Positions 34,901 through 41,868 of a stretch of DNA of 64,000 nt are shown here, one piece after another. Both the position numbers and the translations under genes were made by a program. The DNA is from Limibacterium fermenti (GTDB taxonomy: Bacteria > Bacteroidota > Bacteroidia > Bacteroidales > Dysgonomonadaceae): contig NZ_CP159486.1 of assembly GCF_041902845.1 (NCBI RefSeq), positions 124,001 to 188,000 of the forward strand, given 5' to 3'. How positions within the stretch are numbered: position 1 is the first letter of the stretch; each line of letters starts with the position of its first letter. The notes under the pieces were generated by a model that made no database searches, was not told the origin of the DNA, and was given only the letters and a program-made list of their open reading frames with translations.

Positions 34901-35347
34901 TTTTTCACCCGTTGAAACCGTTAATGTATTTTCTTGCAGCGTTTGTTGCGAGACGGTCTTTTCGGCCAATGCGTCGGGATAAGAGACAATGAGCAGCGGG
35001 CGTCCGTCTTCTTGCAGGCGGGAGAGCGTTTCGGTTCGCAGGATTTGGTTAGCCGCATCGATTTGTCCGTACTTCGCCGCGCGTTTATAGGCCGAAGGGA
35101 AGAAAAGGATATCCCCCGTGCCGGTTATTTGGGTTAAGTCGTGATAAAAATATCCGGCCGTTTCCAGATCGTTGAAAATAAATAGGGATGGATTGGGTTG
35201 TTTGCGGAATAGCGATACGGCAAACAAGGCACGCGATGATCCGTGCAAACCCTTTACCGATAAAGTCATTACTTCCTTCAGTAATTTGCTCGCAGCCGAA
35301 ACATTCGGATGGCCATCCATCAATTGTTGCAATTGAACAATATCCAA
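31991..35347 (-). CDS. mfd: Transcription-repair coupling factor Mfd
   Basis: Displaces stalled RNA polymerase and recruits UvrA. Domains: UvrB-like N-terminus, the polymerase-interacting domain around residue 480, translocase with GDVGFGKTEVAI (about residue 575) and DEEQKFG (about 675), TRG motif and C-terminal D7. The open frame reaches 35497, but its first 40 codons are a 7-bp repeat translated (DRRLMTGDRRLETGD) and it runs through a perfect -7 box. No ATG fits well. A TTG at 35347 gives LDIVQLQQLMDGHPNV, aligning with usual starts; ATG 35320 is the alternative. Length from TTG: 1118 aa. Confidence 0.95.
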   Translation of the reverse strand: MDIVQLQQLMDGHPNVSAASKLLKEVMTLSVKGLHGSSRALFAVSLFRKQPNPSLFIFNDLETAGYFYHDLTQITGTGDILFFPSAYKRAAKYGQIDAANQILRTETLSRLQEDGRPLLIVSYPDALAEKTVSQQTLQENTLTVSTGEKVDSSFVAEVLDSYGFQYVDYVYEPGQYATRGSILDVFSFSSELPYRIDFFGDEIETIRSFDVETQLSKEKFSEIRIVPEFGTAKDKNATLFDLLPEQTIIATEDMRWIESRIESIYHDELKINPPDEEFIKADLLSKEEFLSAIQPFRKLRFDTNLLDPADAALQFETSPQPLFHKNFDLLSESLQEFLQKGYTIYILSDSEKQHQRLRDIFHDRGDAIPFTPINKTLHEGFSEDSMKICCFTDHQIFNRFHKFSLKSEKARSGKIALTLKEINQLQPGDYVVHLDHGIGKFAGLVRMRIGDKIQEVIKLTYLNNDAVFVSIHSLHKISKYKGREGDSPQLSKLGSGAWERTKERTKSKIKDIARDLIKLYAQRQHEKGYAFSKDTYLQNELEASFIYEDTPDQLKATQDVKNDMESERPMDRLVCGDVGFGKTEVAIRAAFKAATDGKQVAVLVPTTTLATQHYHTFHDRLSDFPVTVDYISRARTYKEQKAILTDLKEGKIDILIGTHRLIGKDVQFHDLGLLIVDEEQKFGVSTKEKLKQLKTNVDTLTMTATPIPRTLQFSLMGSRDFSTITTPPPNRYPVQTEVHPFDIEIIKEAIQFELNRNGQVFIINNRIQHIYELETLIKREIPDVRVAVGHGQMEPKKLESVITDFVHYDYDVLIATTIIESGIDIPNVNTILVVNAQNFGLSELHQLRGRVGRSNRKAFCYLLAPPLYTLTTDARRRLQAIENFSELGSGIHIAMQDLDIRGAGNLLGAEQSGFIADLGYETYQKILAEAVQELRKEEFADLYREQPSNNGEEFFTEEVPVESDLELMFPVTYIPNDAERIAIYRELDTMETETQILDFILKLEDRFGKIPAQGRELIRIVRLRRLARSLGIEKIMLKNGQMTLQLISDGQSPYYRSGAFDKLLFYIQAHARVCQLREKNKKRSVSIKNVSSVETACAILEEIKEIQSVSVSDNVTTK

Positions 35348-35373
35348 AACGTGAGAGAATTTTATTTCGGGCA

Positions 35374-35381
35374 CAAAGATA
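35374..35381 (-). promoter_or_regulatory. -7 box of mfd
   Basis: TATCTTTG on the minus strand, inside the longest frame. A transcript starting about 6 nt later excludes upstream codons, which favours the TTG at 35347 or the ATG at 35320. Confidence 0.6.
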
Positions 35382-35430
35382 CGCTTTTTTAAATTATTTG
35401 CGAAGTGAATCGCTCTTTCGTCTTTTCCCC

Positions 35431-35479
35431 GGTCTCCAGTCTCCAGTCTCCGGTCTCCGGTCATCAGTCTCCGGTCAGG
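35431..35479 (-). repeat. Seven heptamer repeats upstream of mfd (GGAGACY)
   Basis: On the plus strand GGTCTCC, AGTCTCC, AGTCTCC, GGTCTCC, GGTCATC, AGTCTCC and GGTCAGG lie end to end. They sit about 50 bp upstream of the mfd -7 box. Confidence 0.8.
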
Positions 35480-35609
35480 TGTGGAAAATTTCCCCATTTT
35501 TGATTTTTCAAAGCTAATCGACTTTGAAATGATGCTAAAACGATATCTTTGTCACTAAGTAATTACAGATAGAATTACGCGCATTGATTTTTTATCCAAC
35601 CAAAATCTT

Positions 35610-35663
35610 AACTATGTTTTTATTTTCATTCGTAGTGATTACGAGAGTTATAAAAACATAGTT
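35610..35663. promoter_or_regulatory. Nested inverted repeat between mfd and the CYTH gene
   Basis: 14-bp perfect arms (35610-35623 and 35650-35663, AACTATGTTTTTAT) enclose a 5-bp inner stem TCGTA/TACGA (35630-35634, 35640-35644). A T-run follows on the plus strand, so a terminator is possible, but there is no plus-strand gene upstream to end. An operator for the divergent genes is the other reading. Confidence 0.5.
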
Positions 35664-35686
35664 TTTTTACTTTCCCCCATAAAGCG

Positions 35687-35694
35687 TATATTTG
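35687..35694 (+). promoter_or_regulatory. -7 box of the CYTH gene
   Basis: TATATTTG, about 50 nt before the ATG at 35744. Confidence 0.55.
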
Positions 35695-35743
35695 CCGTCA
35701 ATAGGTGCCGTCCGCAGGGATATCGTTATCAAAAAAATACAGT

Positions 35744-36211
35744 ATGGGCTACGAAATAGAACGAAAATTTCTCGTAAACGGGGAATATAAATCATTCGCT
35801 TTTAAACAATATCGCATCCAGCAAGGCTATTTGTCGGTCTCGAAAGAGAATGTCGTACGTGTGCGCGTAAGGGACGACAAAGGGTTCCTGACCATCAAGA
35901 GCGGTGCGGTAAAGGATCGGTTCACCCGCTACGAATGGGAGTATGAGATTCCTTTGGCGGATGCTGACGAGATGCTCCGCTTGTGTGCACAGGGAGTGAT
36001 CGATAAGACCCGTTATCTGGTGAAAGCCGGAGCGCATACCCTGGAGGTCGATGAGTTTTACGGCGATAACGAAGGACTCGTTTTTGCCGAAGTCGAGCTG
36101 ACGCACGAAAATGAAGCGTTTACTCCGCCTTCATGGTTGGGTAAGGAAGTGACAGGTGATATCCGGTATTACAATGCGTACCTATCGCAACATCCTTATA
36201 AGAAATGGTAG
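35744..36211 (+). CDS. CYTH-domain triphosphatase-like protein, 155 aa
   Basis: The ExExK signature of the CYTH/triphosphate tunnel family is visible at the very start: MGYEIERKFLV (E4, E6, K8). RVRVRDDKGFLTIK and EVDEFYGDNEGLVFAEVEL complete the tunnel-lining charged strands. Bacterial single-domain members hydrolyse tripolyphosphate or nucleoside triphosphates. The start at 35744, not the upstream frame at 35705, puts the motif at its usual place. Convergent with ilvE, with a shared terminator hairpin between. Confidence 0.92.
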   Translation: MGYEIERKFLVNGEYKSFAFKQYRIQQGYLSVSKENVVRVRVRDDKGFLTIKSGAVKDRFTRYEWEYEIPLADADEMLRLCAQGVIDKTRYLVKAGAHTLEVDEFYGDNEGLVFAEVELTHENEAFTPPSWLGKEVTGDIRYYNAYLSQHPYKKW

Positions 36212-36219
36212 AAAAAAGG

Positions 36220-36249
36220 ACGAGGGTGTCGCCAAAGCGGCATCCTCGT
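36220..36249 (-). terminator. Terminator between the CYTH gene and ilvE
   Basis: A stem of about 13 bp (ACGAGG/CCTCGT outer arms, CGC/GCG inner) with a short A-rich loop. On the minus strand it runs into TTTTTT, so it mainly serves ilvE. Confidence 0.8.
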
Positions 36250-36257
36250 TATAACCT

Positions 36258-37277
36258 TTAGTCAAGAATCGTTACCCATCCGTGGGTGTCCGGCTCATCG
36301 CCGTATTGAATAGCCCTCAGTTTGTGATAAAGTTGTTCCGATATCGGGCCCGCTTTGCCGTCTTTACAGAAGGCATACGATTTTCCCGCGTCGGGATCAT
36401 CGATCCGCAAGATGGGACTGATTACCGCAGCCGTGCCGCAGGCGCCCGCTTCTTCAAACGTGGCGAGTTCCTCTTCGGGAATATGACGCCGTTCCACTTT
36501 CAGTCCCATATCCTCTGCGAGTTGCATCAGGCTTTTGTTGGTGATGGACGGAAGGATGGAAGTCGATTCCGGTGTAATGTACGTCCGGTTTTTAATGGCG
36601 AAGAAATTGGCCGGACCGCATTCGTCGATATATTTTTTCTCTTTAGCATCCAAATAAAGTACGGCGGAGTAGCCGCCTTCGTGCGCTTTTTCACCTGCCA
36701 CCAAGCTGGCCGCATAATTGCCGCCTACTTTGTATATGCCGGTGCCCAGCGGGGCTGCACGGTCGTATTGACGAAGGATAACCATCGGGGTCGGTTTGAA
36801 TCCTTCTTTGAAATACGGCCCTACCGGGGTCACTAAAATCAGGAAGAGATATTCGTGAGCAGGTTTTACGCCTACTTGTGCGCTGGTGCCGATAAGTAGC
36901 GGACGGATATATAAAGAAGCACCGCTTTCGTAAGGAGGAACAAAACGTTTGTTCTTTTCAACTGCCAATACCACCATTTCTTCAAACCGTTCCACCGGCA
37001 GTTCGGCCATCAGGATGCCGCGGCACGACGATTGCAGGCGCAGTGCATTTTCGTGCATGCGGAAGATGCGTATCTTACCGTCTTTTCCTTTAAAAGCTTT
37101 TAGTCCTTCGAAAGCTTCTTGTCCGTAATGCAGGCAAGTTGCCGCCATGTGGATATTCAGGAACTCCGATGTTTCCAGTTGAGGTTCGCTCCATTTTCCG
37201 TCACGGAAATAACTCCGGACGTTATAATCGGTTTTCATATATCCGAATGATAAATCCGACCAGTTAATTGTGTCCAT
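36258..37277 (-). CDS. ilvE: Branched-chain amino-acid aminotransferase
   Basis: PLP enzyme exchanging amino groups between glutamate and branched-chain 2-oxo acids. LHYGQEAFEGLKAFKGKDG, the GNYAASLVAGEKAHEGGY region holding the Schiff-base lysine, and ECGPANFFAIKN..ITPESTSILPSITNKSL are the fold-type IV class II (IlvE) signatures. The 339-aa length is that of the longer bacterial/eukaryotic group. It is a single gene with its own -7 box and terminator. Confidence 0.95.
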   Translation of the reverse strand: MDTINWSDLSFGYMKTDYNVRSYFRDGKWSEPQLETSEFLNIHMAATCLHYGQEAFEGLKAFKGKDGKIRIFRMHENALRLQSSCRGILMAELPVERFEEMVVLAVEKNKRFVPPYESGASLYIRPLLIGTSAQVGVKPAHEYLFLILVTPVGPYFKEGFKPTPMVILRQYDRAAPLGTGIYKVGGNYAASLVAGEKAHEGGYSAVLYLDAKEKKYIDECGPANFFAIKNRTYITPESTSILPSITNKSLMQLAEDMGLKVERRHIPEEELATFEEAGACGTAAVISPILRIDDPDAGKSYAFCKDGKAGPISEQLYHKLRAIQYGDEPDTHGWVTILD

Positions 37278-37318
37278 GTTTTAATCTTTTTATTGTCTGT
37301 TTTATATCGATAGAATTG

Positions 37319-37326
37319 CAAATATA
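37319..37326 (-). promoter_or_regulatory. -7 box of ilvE
   Basis: TATATTTG on the minus strand, about 42 nt before the ATG at 37277. Confidence 0.55.
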
Positions 37327-37464
37327 CGCTTTTTATGCGTTCGTTAGTCCATTCATTCCCAAAATAGTTCAGCATTTCTTTCCTTATAGGTTAAGAAGTG
37401 CTTCATGTCGGTTATTGTATAATTAGGGCCGTTGTTAGGATACGACACGTTCTATACGGAGAAT

Positions 37465-37620
37465 TTATTTATCGTTGAACAGGGTATCGAAAAAATCTTT
37501 TTTTTGTGAGATGTAAATTTCGAAGGGCATTTTTGATGATAAATTCGGGCACAGGCTCAATTTCGAAAGGAATTCACGGTAGTCAGATAGCTTTACATTC
37601 GATAATTTCTGTGTCGACAT
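37465..37620 (-). pseudogene. Remnant of a HicA-type toxin gene
   Basis: The frame starts STQKLSNVKLSDYREFLSKL, as in the HicA family of Bacteroidota. The central part with the active histidine (the GGHE segment) is gone. Directly after the junction, the family's VPEFIIKNALRNLHL appears in the +1 frame, and after an A8 run the original frame resumes with KDFFDTLF. So the gene has lost about 25 central codons and shifts frame twice. The 51-aa product still translatable would lack the catalytic residue. It overlaps the hicB-like stop (TGATG). Confidence 0.75.
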
Positions 37621-38006
37621 CAAGCGAAGTCAGGAATGGAAACTTCCGTATTGTATTTCGAATATTCTTTATGATAGAGGATATCCCTCAGTACCGGATT
37701 GTTTTTAATCATTGCATCGATTCCGGGAGCTTTAATATCTTTCGATTTCTTTCCCCTGATATTCCATCCGTGTGCTTTCAGGTCTTCATACAGAGAATTC
37801 TCGTTGAGACAATAGGAAAAGTGCATTTCAAATGTTTTTTCGAAAGTTCTTTTCGCTTCTTCCTCCGTTTGTCCGTAGGCGGAAAGGTCAAGGGCAGGAC
37901 AATATACAATATATATTCCGTTTTCTATGAAAGAATAGATTTCGAGATGCGCCCTAAGCGACTTCCTTTTTGTGTCCAACTGTCCGTCAAAAATTAAGCC
38001 TGCCAT
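37620..38006 (-). CDS. HicB-like antitoxin, 128 aa
   Basis: IYSFIENGIYIVYCPALDLSAYG followed by QTEEEAKRTFEKTF is the HicB partial-RNase-H-like fold of type II antitoxins. ATG 38006 (MAGLIFDGQLDTKRK) is chosen over the longer frame, whose N-terminus is unrelated. The protein lacks an evident C-terminal DNA-binding domain but ends in a polar tail. Its toxin gene immediately downstream is broken, so this is an orphan antitoxin. It may still counter a related HicA elsewhere. Confidence 0.75.
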   Translation of the reverse strand: MAGLIFDGQLDTKRKSLRAHLEIYSFIENGIYIVYCPALDLSAYGQTEEEAKRTFEKTFEMHFSYCLNENSLYEDLKAHGWNIRGKKSKDIKAPGIDAMIKNNPVLRDILYHKEYSKYNTEVSIPDFA

Positions 38007-38095
38007 TTTTGTTTTTATGTACCTCTCTGTTTTACATACAAAAAAAACAATATAATAATGGGATATGCAAATATTTTTGTTCAAACCTGCATTCG

Positions 38096-38455
38096 TCAGT
38101 CCATTGTTTTTCTGTGCTTTTTGCCCCATTCTTCCAACTGTTTTAAAATAGGATTCAGTTGCAATGCGCTTTCTGTAAGTTCGTATTCCACCCGTGGCGG
38201 CACTTGGGCGTATACCGTCCGTTTCACCAATTTATTTTGTTCCATTTTCCGCAGTTGAAGGGTCAGCATGCGTTCAGTAATATTCGGGATGCGTTTTCTA
38301 AGTTCTCCGAAACGCAACTTTCCATTCGCCAAATGACAACATATCGCTAACGTCCACTGTCCGCCGATGAGATTTGCAGCATAAATTTCCGTGCATTCCG
38401 AACCCAAGTTCTTTTTATTTTCGTAATGGGTCGATGTTTCCTTTATTTTACTCAT
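38096..38455 (-). CDS. HxlR-family winged-helix regulator, 119 aa
   Basis: SECTEIYAANLIGGQWTLAICCHLANGKLRFGELRKRIPNITERML holds the winged helix of HxlR repressors, which often sense quinones, diamide or aldehydes through a conserved N-terminal cysteine. C in SECTE matches that residue. ATG 38455 is preferred to the longer frame. It is divergent from a flavodoxin-fold reductase, with both -7 boxes lying within 40 bp, the layout of YodB/HypR-type control. It likely represses that reductase and perhaps the other redox genes up to 41805. Confidence 0.92.
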   Translation of the reverse strand: MSKIKETSTHYENKKNLGSECTEIYAANLIGGQWTLAICCHLANGKLRFGELRKRIPNITERMLTLQLRKMEQNKLVKRTVYAQVPPRVEYELTESALQLNPILKQLEEWGKKHRKTMD

Positions 38456-38489
38456 ACTTACATTTTTGTCGGTACCATACAATTGGTTG

Positions 38490-38526
38490 CAAATATACAT
38501 TATTGCAGGTAATATTTGTATTTTTG
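38490..38526. promoter_or_regulatory. Divergent -7 boxes of hxlR and the reductase
   Basis: Minus-strand TATATTTG (38497-38490) serves the HxlR gene; plus-strand TATTTTTG (38519-38526) serves the reductase. CGGTACC at 38470-38476 and GGTTGC nearby are candidate regulator half-sites. Confidence 0.55.
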
Positions 38527-38545
38527 CAATAAAATGATTGGTAAA

Positions 38546-39076
38546 ATGAAAACTTTGGTCATCGTTACTCACCCGAATTTAGAAAAATCGGTTATCAACA
38601 AACGCTGGATAGAAGAATTACAAAAATATCCCGAAAGGTATTCCGTACACGATTTGTATGCGTCTTATCCTGACGGAAAAATAGATATTGAAAGAGAGCA
38701 GCAGCTTATTGAATCTCATGATAAAATCGTGTTTCAATTTCCGTTGTACTGGTTCAGTTCTCCTCCGTTACTGAAAAAATGGTTTGATGAAGTATTGACC
38801 TATGGTTGGGCTTACGGAAGCAAAAGCGGATATAAAGTCGCCGGAAAGAAAGTCGCATTGGCCCTATCGGCGGGAATTGATGAAAAGGCATATTCCGCTG
38901 AAGGTACGTGGAGGTACACGCTGAAAGAACTTACGGCTCCTTTTGAACTGACATTTAAGTACGTAAGGGCGGATTATAAATTCTTTTATGCTTATTACGG
39001 TATTGAATTAAATGCCTCGAAGGAGCGGATAGAAAAAAGCGTGCCGGCATATATCGATTTCATCGAATCTCTCTAA
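38546..39076 (+). CDS. NAD(P)H oxidoreductase, flavodoxin-like fold, 176 aa
   Basis: MKTLVIVTHPNLEKSVINKRW opens a flavodoxin-like domain of the YwrO/KefF/MdaB group. FQFPLYWFSSPPLLKKWFDEVLTYGWAYG and GKKVALALSAG are the FMN-binding and dimer segments. It probably reduces quinones with NAD(P)H, giving two-electron detoxification. The ATG at 38546 is used because the first MYFCNK codons overlap the -7 box. It is regulated with the divergent HxlR gene. A second protein of the same fold lies at 41134. Confidence 0.9.
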   Translation: MKTLVIVTHPNLEKSVINKRWIEELQKYPERYSVHDLYASYPDGKIDIEREQQLIESHDKIVFQFPLYWFSSPPLLKKWFDEVLTYGWAYGSKSGYKVAGKKVALALSAGIDEKAYSAEGTWRYTLKELTAPFELTFKYVRADYKFFYAYYGIELNASKERIEKSVPAYIDFIESL

Positions 39077-39115
39077 GAAGCTAATAAATAATCGTTTCTC
39101 AACAAAACATCAAAA

Positions 39116-39609
39116 ATGAAAAGAACAGTATTCATAACCGGAACAAGTTCAGGTTTAGGAAAATCATTAATATAAGTTCTTCAATCGGATTAAGTGTAGA
39201 TATTCCGTTGTCATCTGTTTATGCTATGTCGAAATTTGCATTGGAAGGTTTAAGCGAAGGCGTCTATTACGAGTTAAAATCACAGAATATAGATATTCAT
39301 TTGGTAGAACCGGGAGGTTTCCGTTCTTCATTAGGAGCAAATGCATTCATGATTCAGCCGGGAAAAAATTCGGTATATGGTGAAATAAATGAATGTTTAA
39401 ACACTTATTTGGAAAGTAAGGCCACTGATATCCATTGCCCGCATACGGATATGGAGGATATCGTTAAGACGGTGTATAAGTTGGCCACAGGCGAGATTGA
39501 TTCCTTCAGAAATCTTGTAGGCGGCGATGCAAAAGAAATTCTTGATTTGCGTTCAAATAATTCGATAGAGGAATATCTGCAACGAATCGGGAGTCGTTTT
39601 ATACGATAA
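39116..39609 (+). pseudogene. Short-chain dehydrogenase/reductase with internal deletion
   Basis: The N-terminus KRTVFITGTSSGLGKSLI (Rossmann TGxxxGxG) ends in a stop. In a shifted frame the conserved second half follows at once: INISSSIGLSVDIPLSSVYAMSKFALEG (catalytic Ser and YxxxK), then VEPGGFRSSLG and the C-terminal tail to 39609. About 100 codons between the cofactor loop and the catalytic Ser are missing, with a frameshift at the join, so the enzyme cannot fold. It follows the reductase gene by 40 nt and was once part of the redox cluster. Confidence 0.85.
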
Positions 39610-39739
39610 AACCGCCATCCCCTCCCCCTTGTTTTCGAACGAGGAGGGAATAACGGGATGAGCAAAGTTCCGTGTTGTAGCTCTGTCCGTCTGCGGTTGG
39701 TAATTTATCGCAATTTTACCGCTCTCCGACCCAATGCGG

Positions 39740-39914
39740 CTAAATAGGCGTTTGGGCGGTAAGGGTATTCAGTTCGGTCAAATGTTCTTTTGACAAAGAC
39801 CAATCGACTGCGCCCAAGTTTTCGATCAGTTGCTGTTCATTTCTTGCCCCGATGACAATATTGGAAACGGGTTCCTGTTTCGTTTGCTATGCGTTCCAAA
39901 GTATCTACAACCGT
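39740..39914 (-). pseudogene. C-terminal remnant of an aldo/keto reductase
   Basis: On the minus strand VVDTLERIANETG is followed in another frame by PVSNIVIGARNEQQLIENLG and AVDWSLSKEHLTELNTL to a TAG at 39740. This is the C-terminal part of an AKR14-type aldo/keto reductase, with about a dozen residues lost at the frame change. The (beta/alpha)8 barrel before it is absent. It is directly joined to the broken Crp/Fnr gene at 39916. Confidence 0.75.
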
Positions 39915-39915
39915 A

Positions 39916-40275
39916 TTAAGAAGCTACCATTTGTTTGGGTATCCGTTGGATAAGTCCCGGGTATTGGGCCAGTAAATTATAATAGCGTTCGGTAGCCGTA
40001 CTGCTGATAAGGCATAAAATCCTTTTTTGTAAGGCAATATATCCTGCGGTTGTTTTCTTTAGAAAAAAGTATTCCATTTTTTGAAGTTCCTTACATAACT
40101 TTTCTCTGTTTTCCAATGAAATGGCAAGAACTTTTGTGTCTTCCAAACAGTCAACGTTTAAGGTAGCTTTGGTGCTGTTATGGAACGCCTGTGGGTCTGT
40201 TATCCACCAATTTTCCAAAGCAAATTGTATTATATGCTCTTTCCCTTCGGGATTGGTGTGAGAAGATTTCATCAT
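39916..40275 (-). pseudogene. Crp/Fnr-type regulator, truncated at both ends
   Basis: KGK/EGKEHIIQFALENWWI, NVDCLEDTKVLAISLENREKL, YIALQKRILCLISSTATERY and YPGLIQRIPKQMVAS are the middle of a Bacteroidota Crp/Fnr protein. The first part of the cNMP-binding barrel is replaced by unrelated codons, and the protein stops after MVAS, where the helix-turn-helix should begin. The sequence then runs into the AKR remnant, so a deletion has fused the two. As read it is 119 aa without a DNA-binding domain. Confidence 0.8.
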
Positions 40276-40348
40276 TTGTCAGCGGCTTGCCGTTCCTAAA
40301 ACAATGATCTTTATGCAGGATGTTGGTCGACGGCTGATAACCGGCAAC

Positions 40349-41077
40349 TTATATTTTATGATAGACTTCTTCAAACGGAACTCTGAACCGTTCGCCCCAA
40401 ATGCCTTCGTTGCCTTTTCGTACTCCGCAGGAAATAACCATATTGATCCCTGCTCCGCGAGGTAAGCGAAGGAGTTTTTTCACCCGTTTACTGTCGAACC
40501 CTTCCAAGGGACAGGTATCATAACCTTCATCGGCCATGGCTATCATGAATGTTTGAGCCGCAAGTCCGCAGGTCTTTTGAACCACGGCACGCATATCGCT
40601 TTCGGAAACCTGACGCACCATCGGGCGAAAAAGGCCGACAATACCGGTCAATAATTTCCTGAAAAGTCCCAGAATGCCGAAAAACCGCGCATACAGAAAC
40701 GGCATCAATGTTCCATAATACAGTTCCCGGTCTTTTATCCGTTTTTCCTGACGCTCCTTGGGACTGTTTCGTCGAATGTTTCCCCTTTCAAAATCAATAA
40801 TAGATTTCGCCCGTTTTTTATAGAGATCCTGGCGGGTTACAAAAACGACTAACTCCGGTGCGGTCGACACGGCTTTTTGGTCAAGACAGGCTACCGCCAT
40901 CTTTTCGATAAGCGCAGGTGTGGTGATGTGATAAAACTCCCATAATTGCATGTTCGAACTATTCGGCGCTAAGGTCGCCAATTCGATGCAATGCCTCACT
41001 TTGTCCGTATCGATGTCTTTTTCTCTATCGTAAACCCGTACCGAGCGACGGTAATTCAATACTTCTTCTAAATTCAT
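40349..41077 (-). CDS. Nitroreductase-family protein, 242 aa
   Basis: LNYRRSVRVYDREKDID and LATLAPNSSNMQLWEFYHI are the FMN-binding opening of the nitroreductase fold. QTFMIAMADEGYDTCPLEGFD is the second half-signature. An insert of about 45 residues with two hydrophobic stretches (PFLYARFFGILGLFRKLLTGIVGLF) lies between them and may cover the active site or contact the membrane. It belongs to the redox group between 38096 and 41805, on the same strand as the flavodoxin-fold gene 56 bp upstream. Confidence 0.9.
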   Translation of the reverse strand: MNLEEVLNYRRSVRVYDREKDIDTDKVRHCIELATLAPNSSNMQLWEFYHITTPALIEKMAVACLDQKAVSTAPELVVFVTRQDLYKKRAKSIIDFERGNIRRNSPKERQEKRIKDRELYYGTLMPFLYARFFGILGLFRKLLTGIVGLFRPMVRQVSESDMRAVVQKTCGLAAQTFMIAMADEGYDTCPLEGFDSKRVKKLLRLPRGAGINMVISCGVRKGNEGIWGERFRVPFEEVYHKI

Positions 41078-41133
41078 ATTCTACAAATTATCGTATTCTT
41101 TTTAAGCAGTCTTTCAGCCTGCGAATATATGCA

Positions 41134-41805
41134 TTAATATTTTCCGACTTGCATTTCTTCCTCCTCGAAAATCGTTTTCAGCCTTTCGCTCCATTTTTGC
41201 AAGAGTACCTTTCTTTCCGCATCCGTTAGGTGGGCAACTTCATAGTTCAACTGCGGTTGCAGGACGGAAAATCCGACATATTCCAAAATTCCGCGATGTA
41301 TGGGCTTTAGTATCCCGTTAATATCTCCGTAATCCCCGTCTTTCACATAATAACTTTCGGAACTGCCTGTGGTGAGGGACAGCAGCGCTTTTTTGCCTTT
41401 GAATTTTCCGCTTACATAGGGAATGCGGCCTGCGCCGTAAATTTTTCCCGCTGCGAACACACGGTCGGTCCAACCTTTCAGGATAGCCGGGACGGAAAAC
41501 CACCACAATGGGAATTGCCAGATGAGCAGGTCGCACCATTCCAGTTTTTCCTGTTCGGTGTGAATGTCCGCTGCAAAACCGTCATGCTCCGTAGCATATA
41601 TTTCCTCCATTCCTAACTTCAGGAATGAGTGGTCTTTGACGGTCGTAAAATTACTTCGGTCCGAAACGGGGTTGAAATTCATCTGGTATAAATCGGACGT
41701 TTTTACTTCGTGCCCTTGTTCTTGCAAGGTTTCAACTGCGGTGCGATACAATGCGCCATTAAAACTTTTCGGCTCCGGATGAGCGAATACAATTAATATT
41801 TTCAT
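41134..41805 (-). CDS. NAD(P)H dehydrogenase (quinone)-like flavoprotein, 223 aa
   Basis: MKILIVFAHPEPKSFNGALY begins a flavodoxin-like domain. WQFPLWWFSVPAILKGWTDRV, GKKALLSLTTG and the long C-terminal helix place it with NQO1/MdaB/KefF-type FAD or FMN reductases of about 220 aa. It likely reduces quinones in two electrons. The upstream region holds a -7 box (41827-41834) and a CCGGTA palindrome, so it may be under the control of a local regulator, possibly the HxlR protein. It is longer than the related 176-aa protein at 38546. Confidence 0.92.
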   Translation of the reverse strand: MKILIVFAHPEPKSFNGALYRTAVETLQEQGHEVKTSDLYQMNFNPVSDRSNFTTVKDHSFLKLGMEEIYATEHDGFAADIHTEQEKLEWCDLLIWQFPLWWFSVPAILKGWTDRVFAAGKIYGAGRIPYVSGKFKGKKALLSLTTGSSESYYVKDGDYGDINGILKPIHRGILEYVGFSVLQPQLNYEVAHLTDAERKVLLQKWSERLKTIFEEEEMQVGKY

Positions 41806-41826
41806 ATTTTATTTCTGTTAGTCCGG

Positions 41827-41834
41827 CAAAGATA
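41827..41834 (-). promoter_or_regulatory. -7 box of the quinone reductase gene
   Basis: TATCTTTG on the minus strand, about 22 nt before the ATG at 41805. Confidence 0.6.
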
Positions 41835-41854
41835 TACCTAAAATATTGTATAAA

Positions 41855-41868
41855 CCGGTATTTACCGG
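41855..41868. promoter_or_regulatory. CCGGTA palindrome upstream of the quinone reductase
   Basis: CCGGTA, 2 nt, TACCGG, about 20 bp upstream of the -7 box, with a further CGGTA at 41877-41881. A likely repressor or activator site. Confidence 0.45.

Noticed and set aside
37278..37464. Additional gene downstream of the hicA remnant
   Set aside because: No frame longer than 40 codons with family resemblance; only the ilvE promoter region is seen.
38516..38545. Upstream start of the flavodoxin-fold reductase
   Set aside because: Would place the start inside its own -7 box; ATG 38546 gives the family start.
39610..39670. Small gene in the hairpin-rich region after the SDR remnant
   Set aside because: The open frame is GC-hairpin sequence and a shadow; a terminator-like hairpin explains it.
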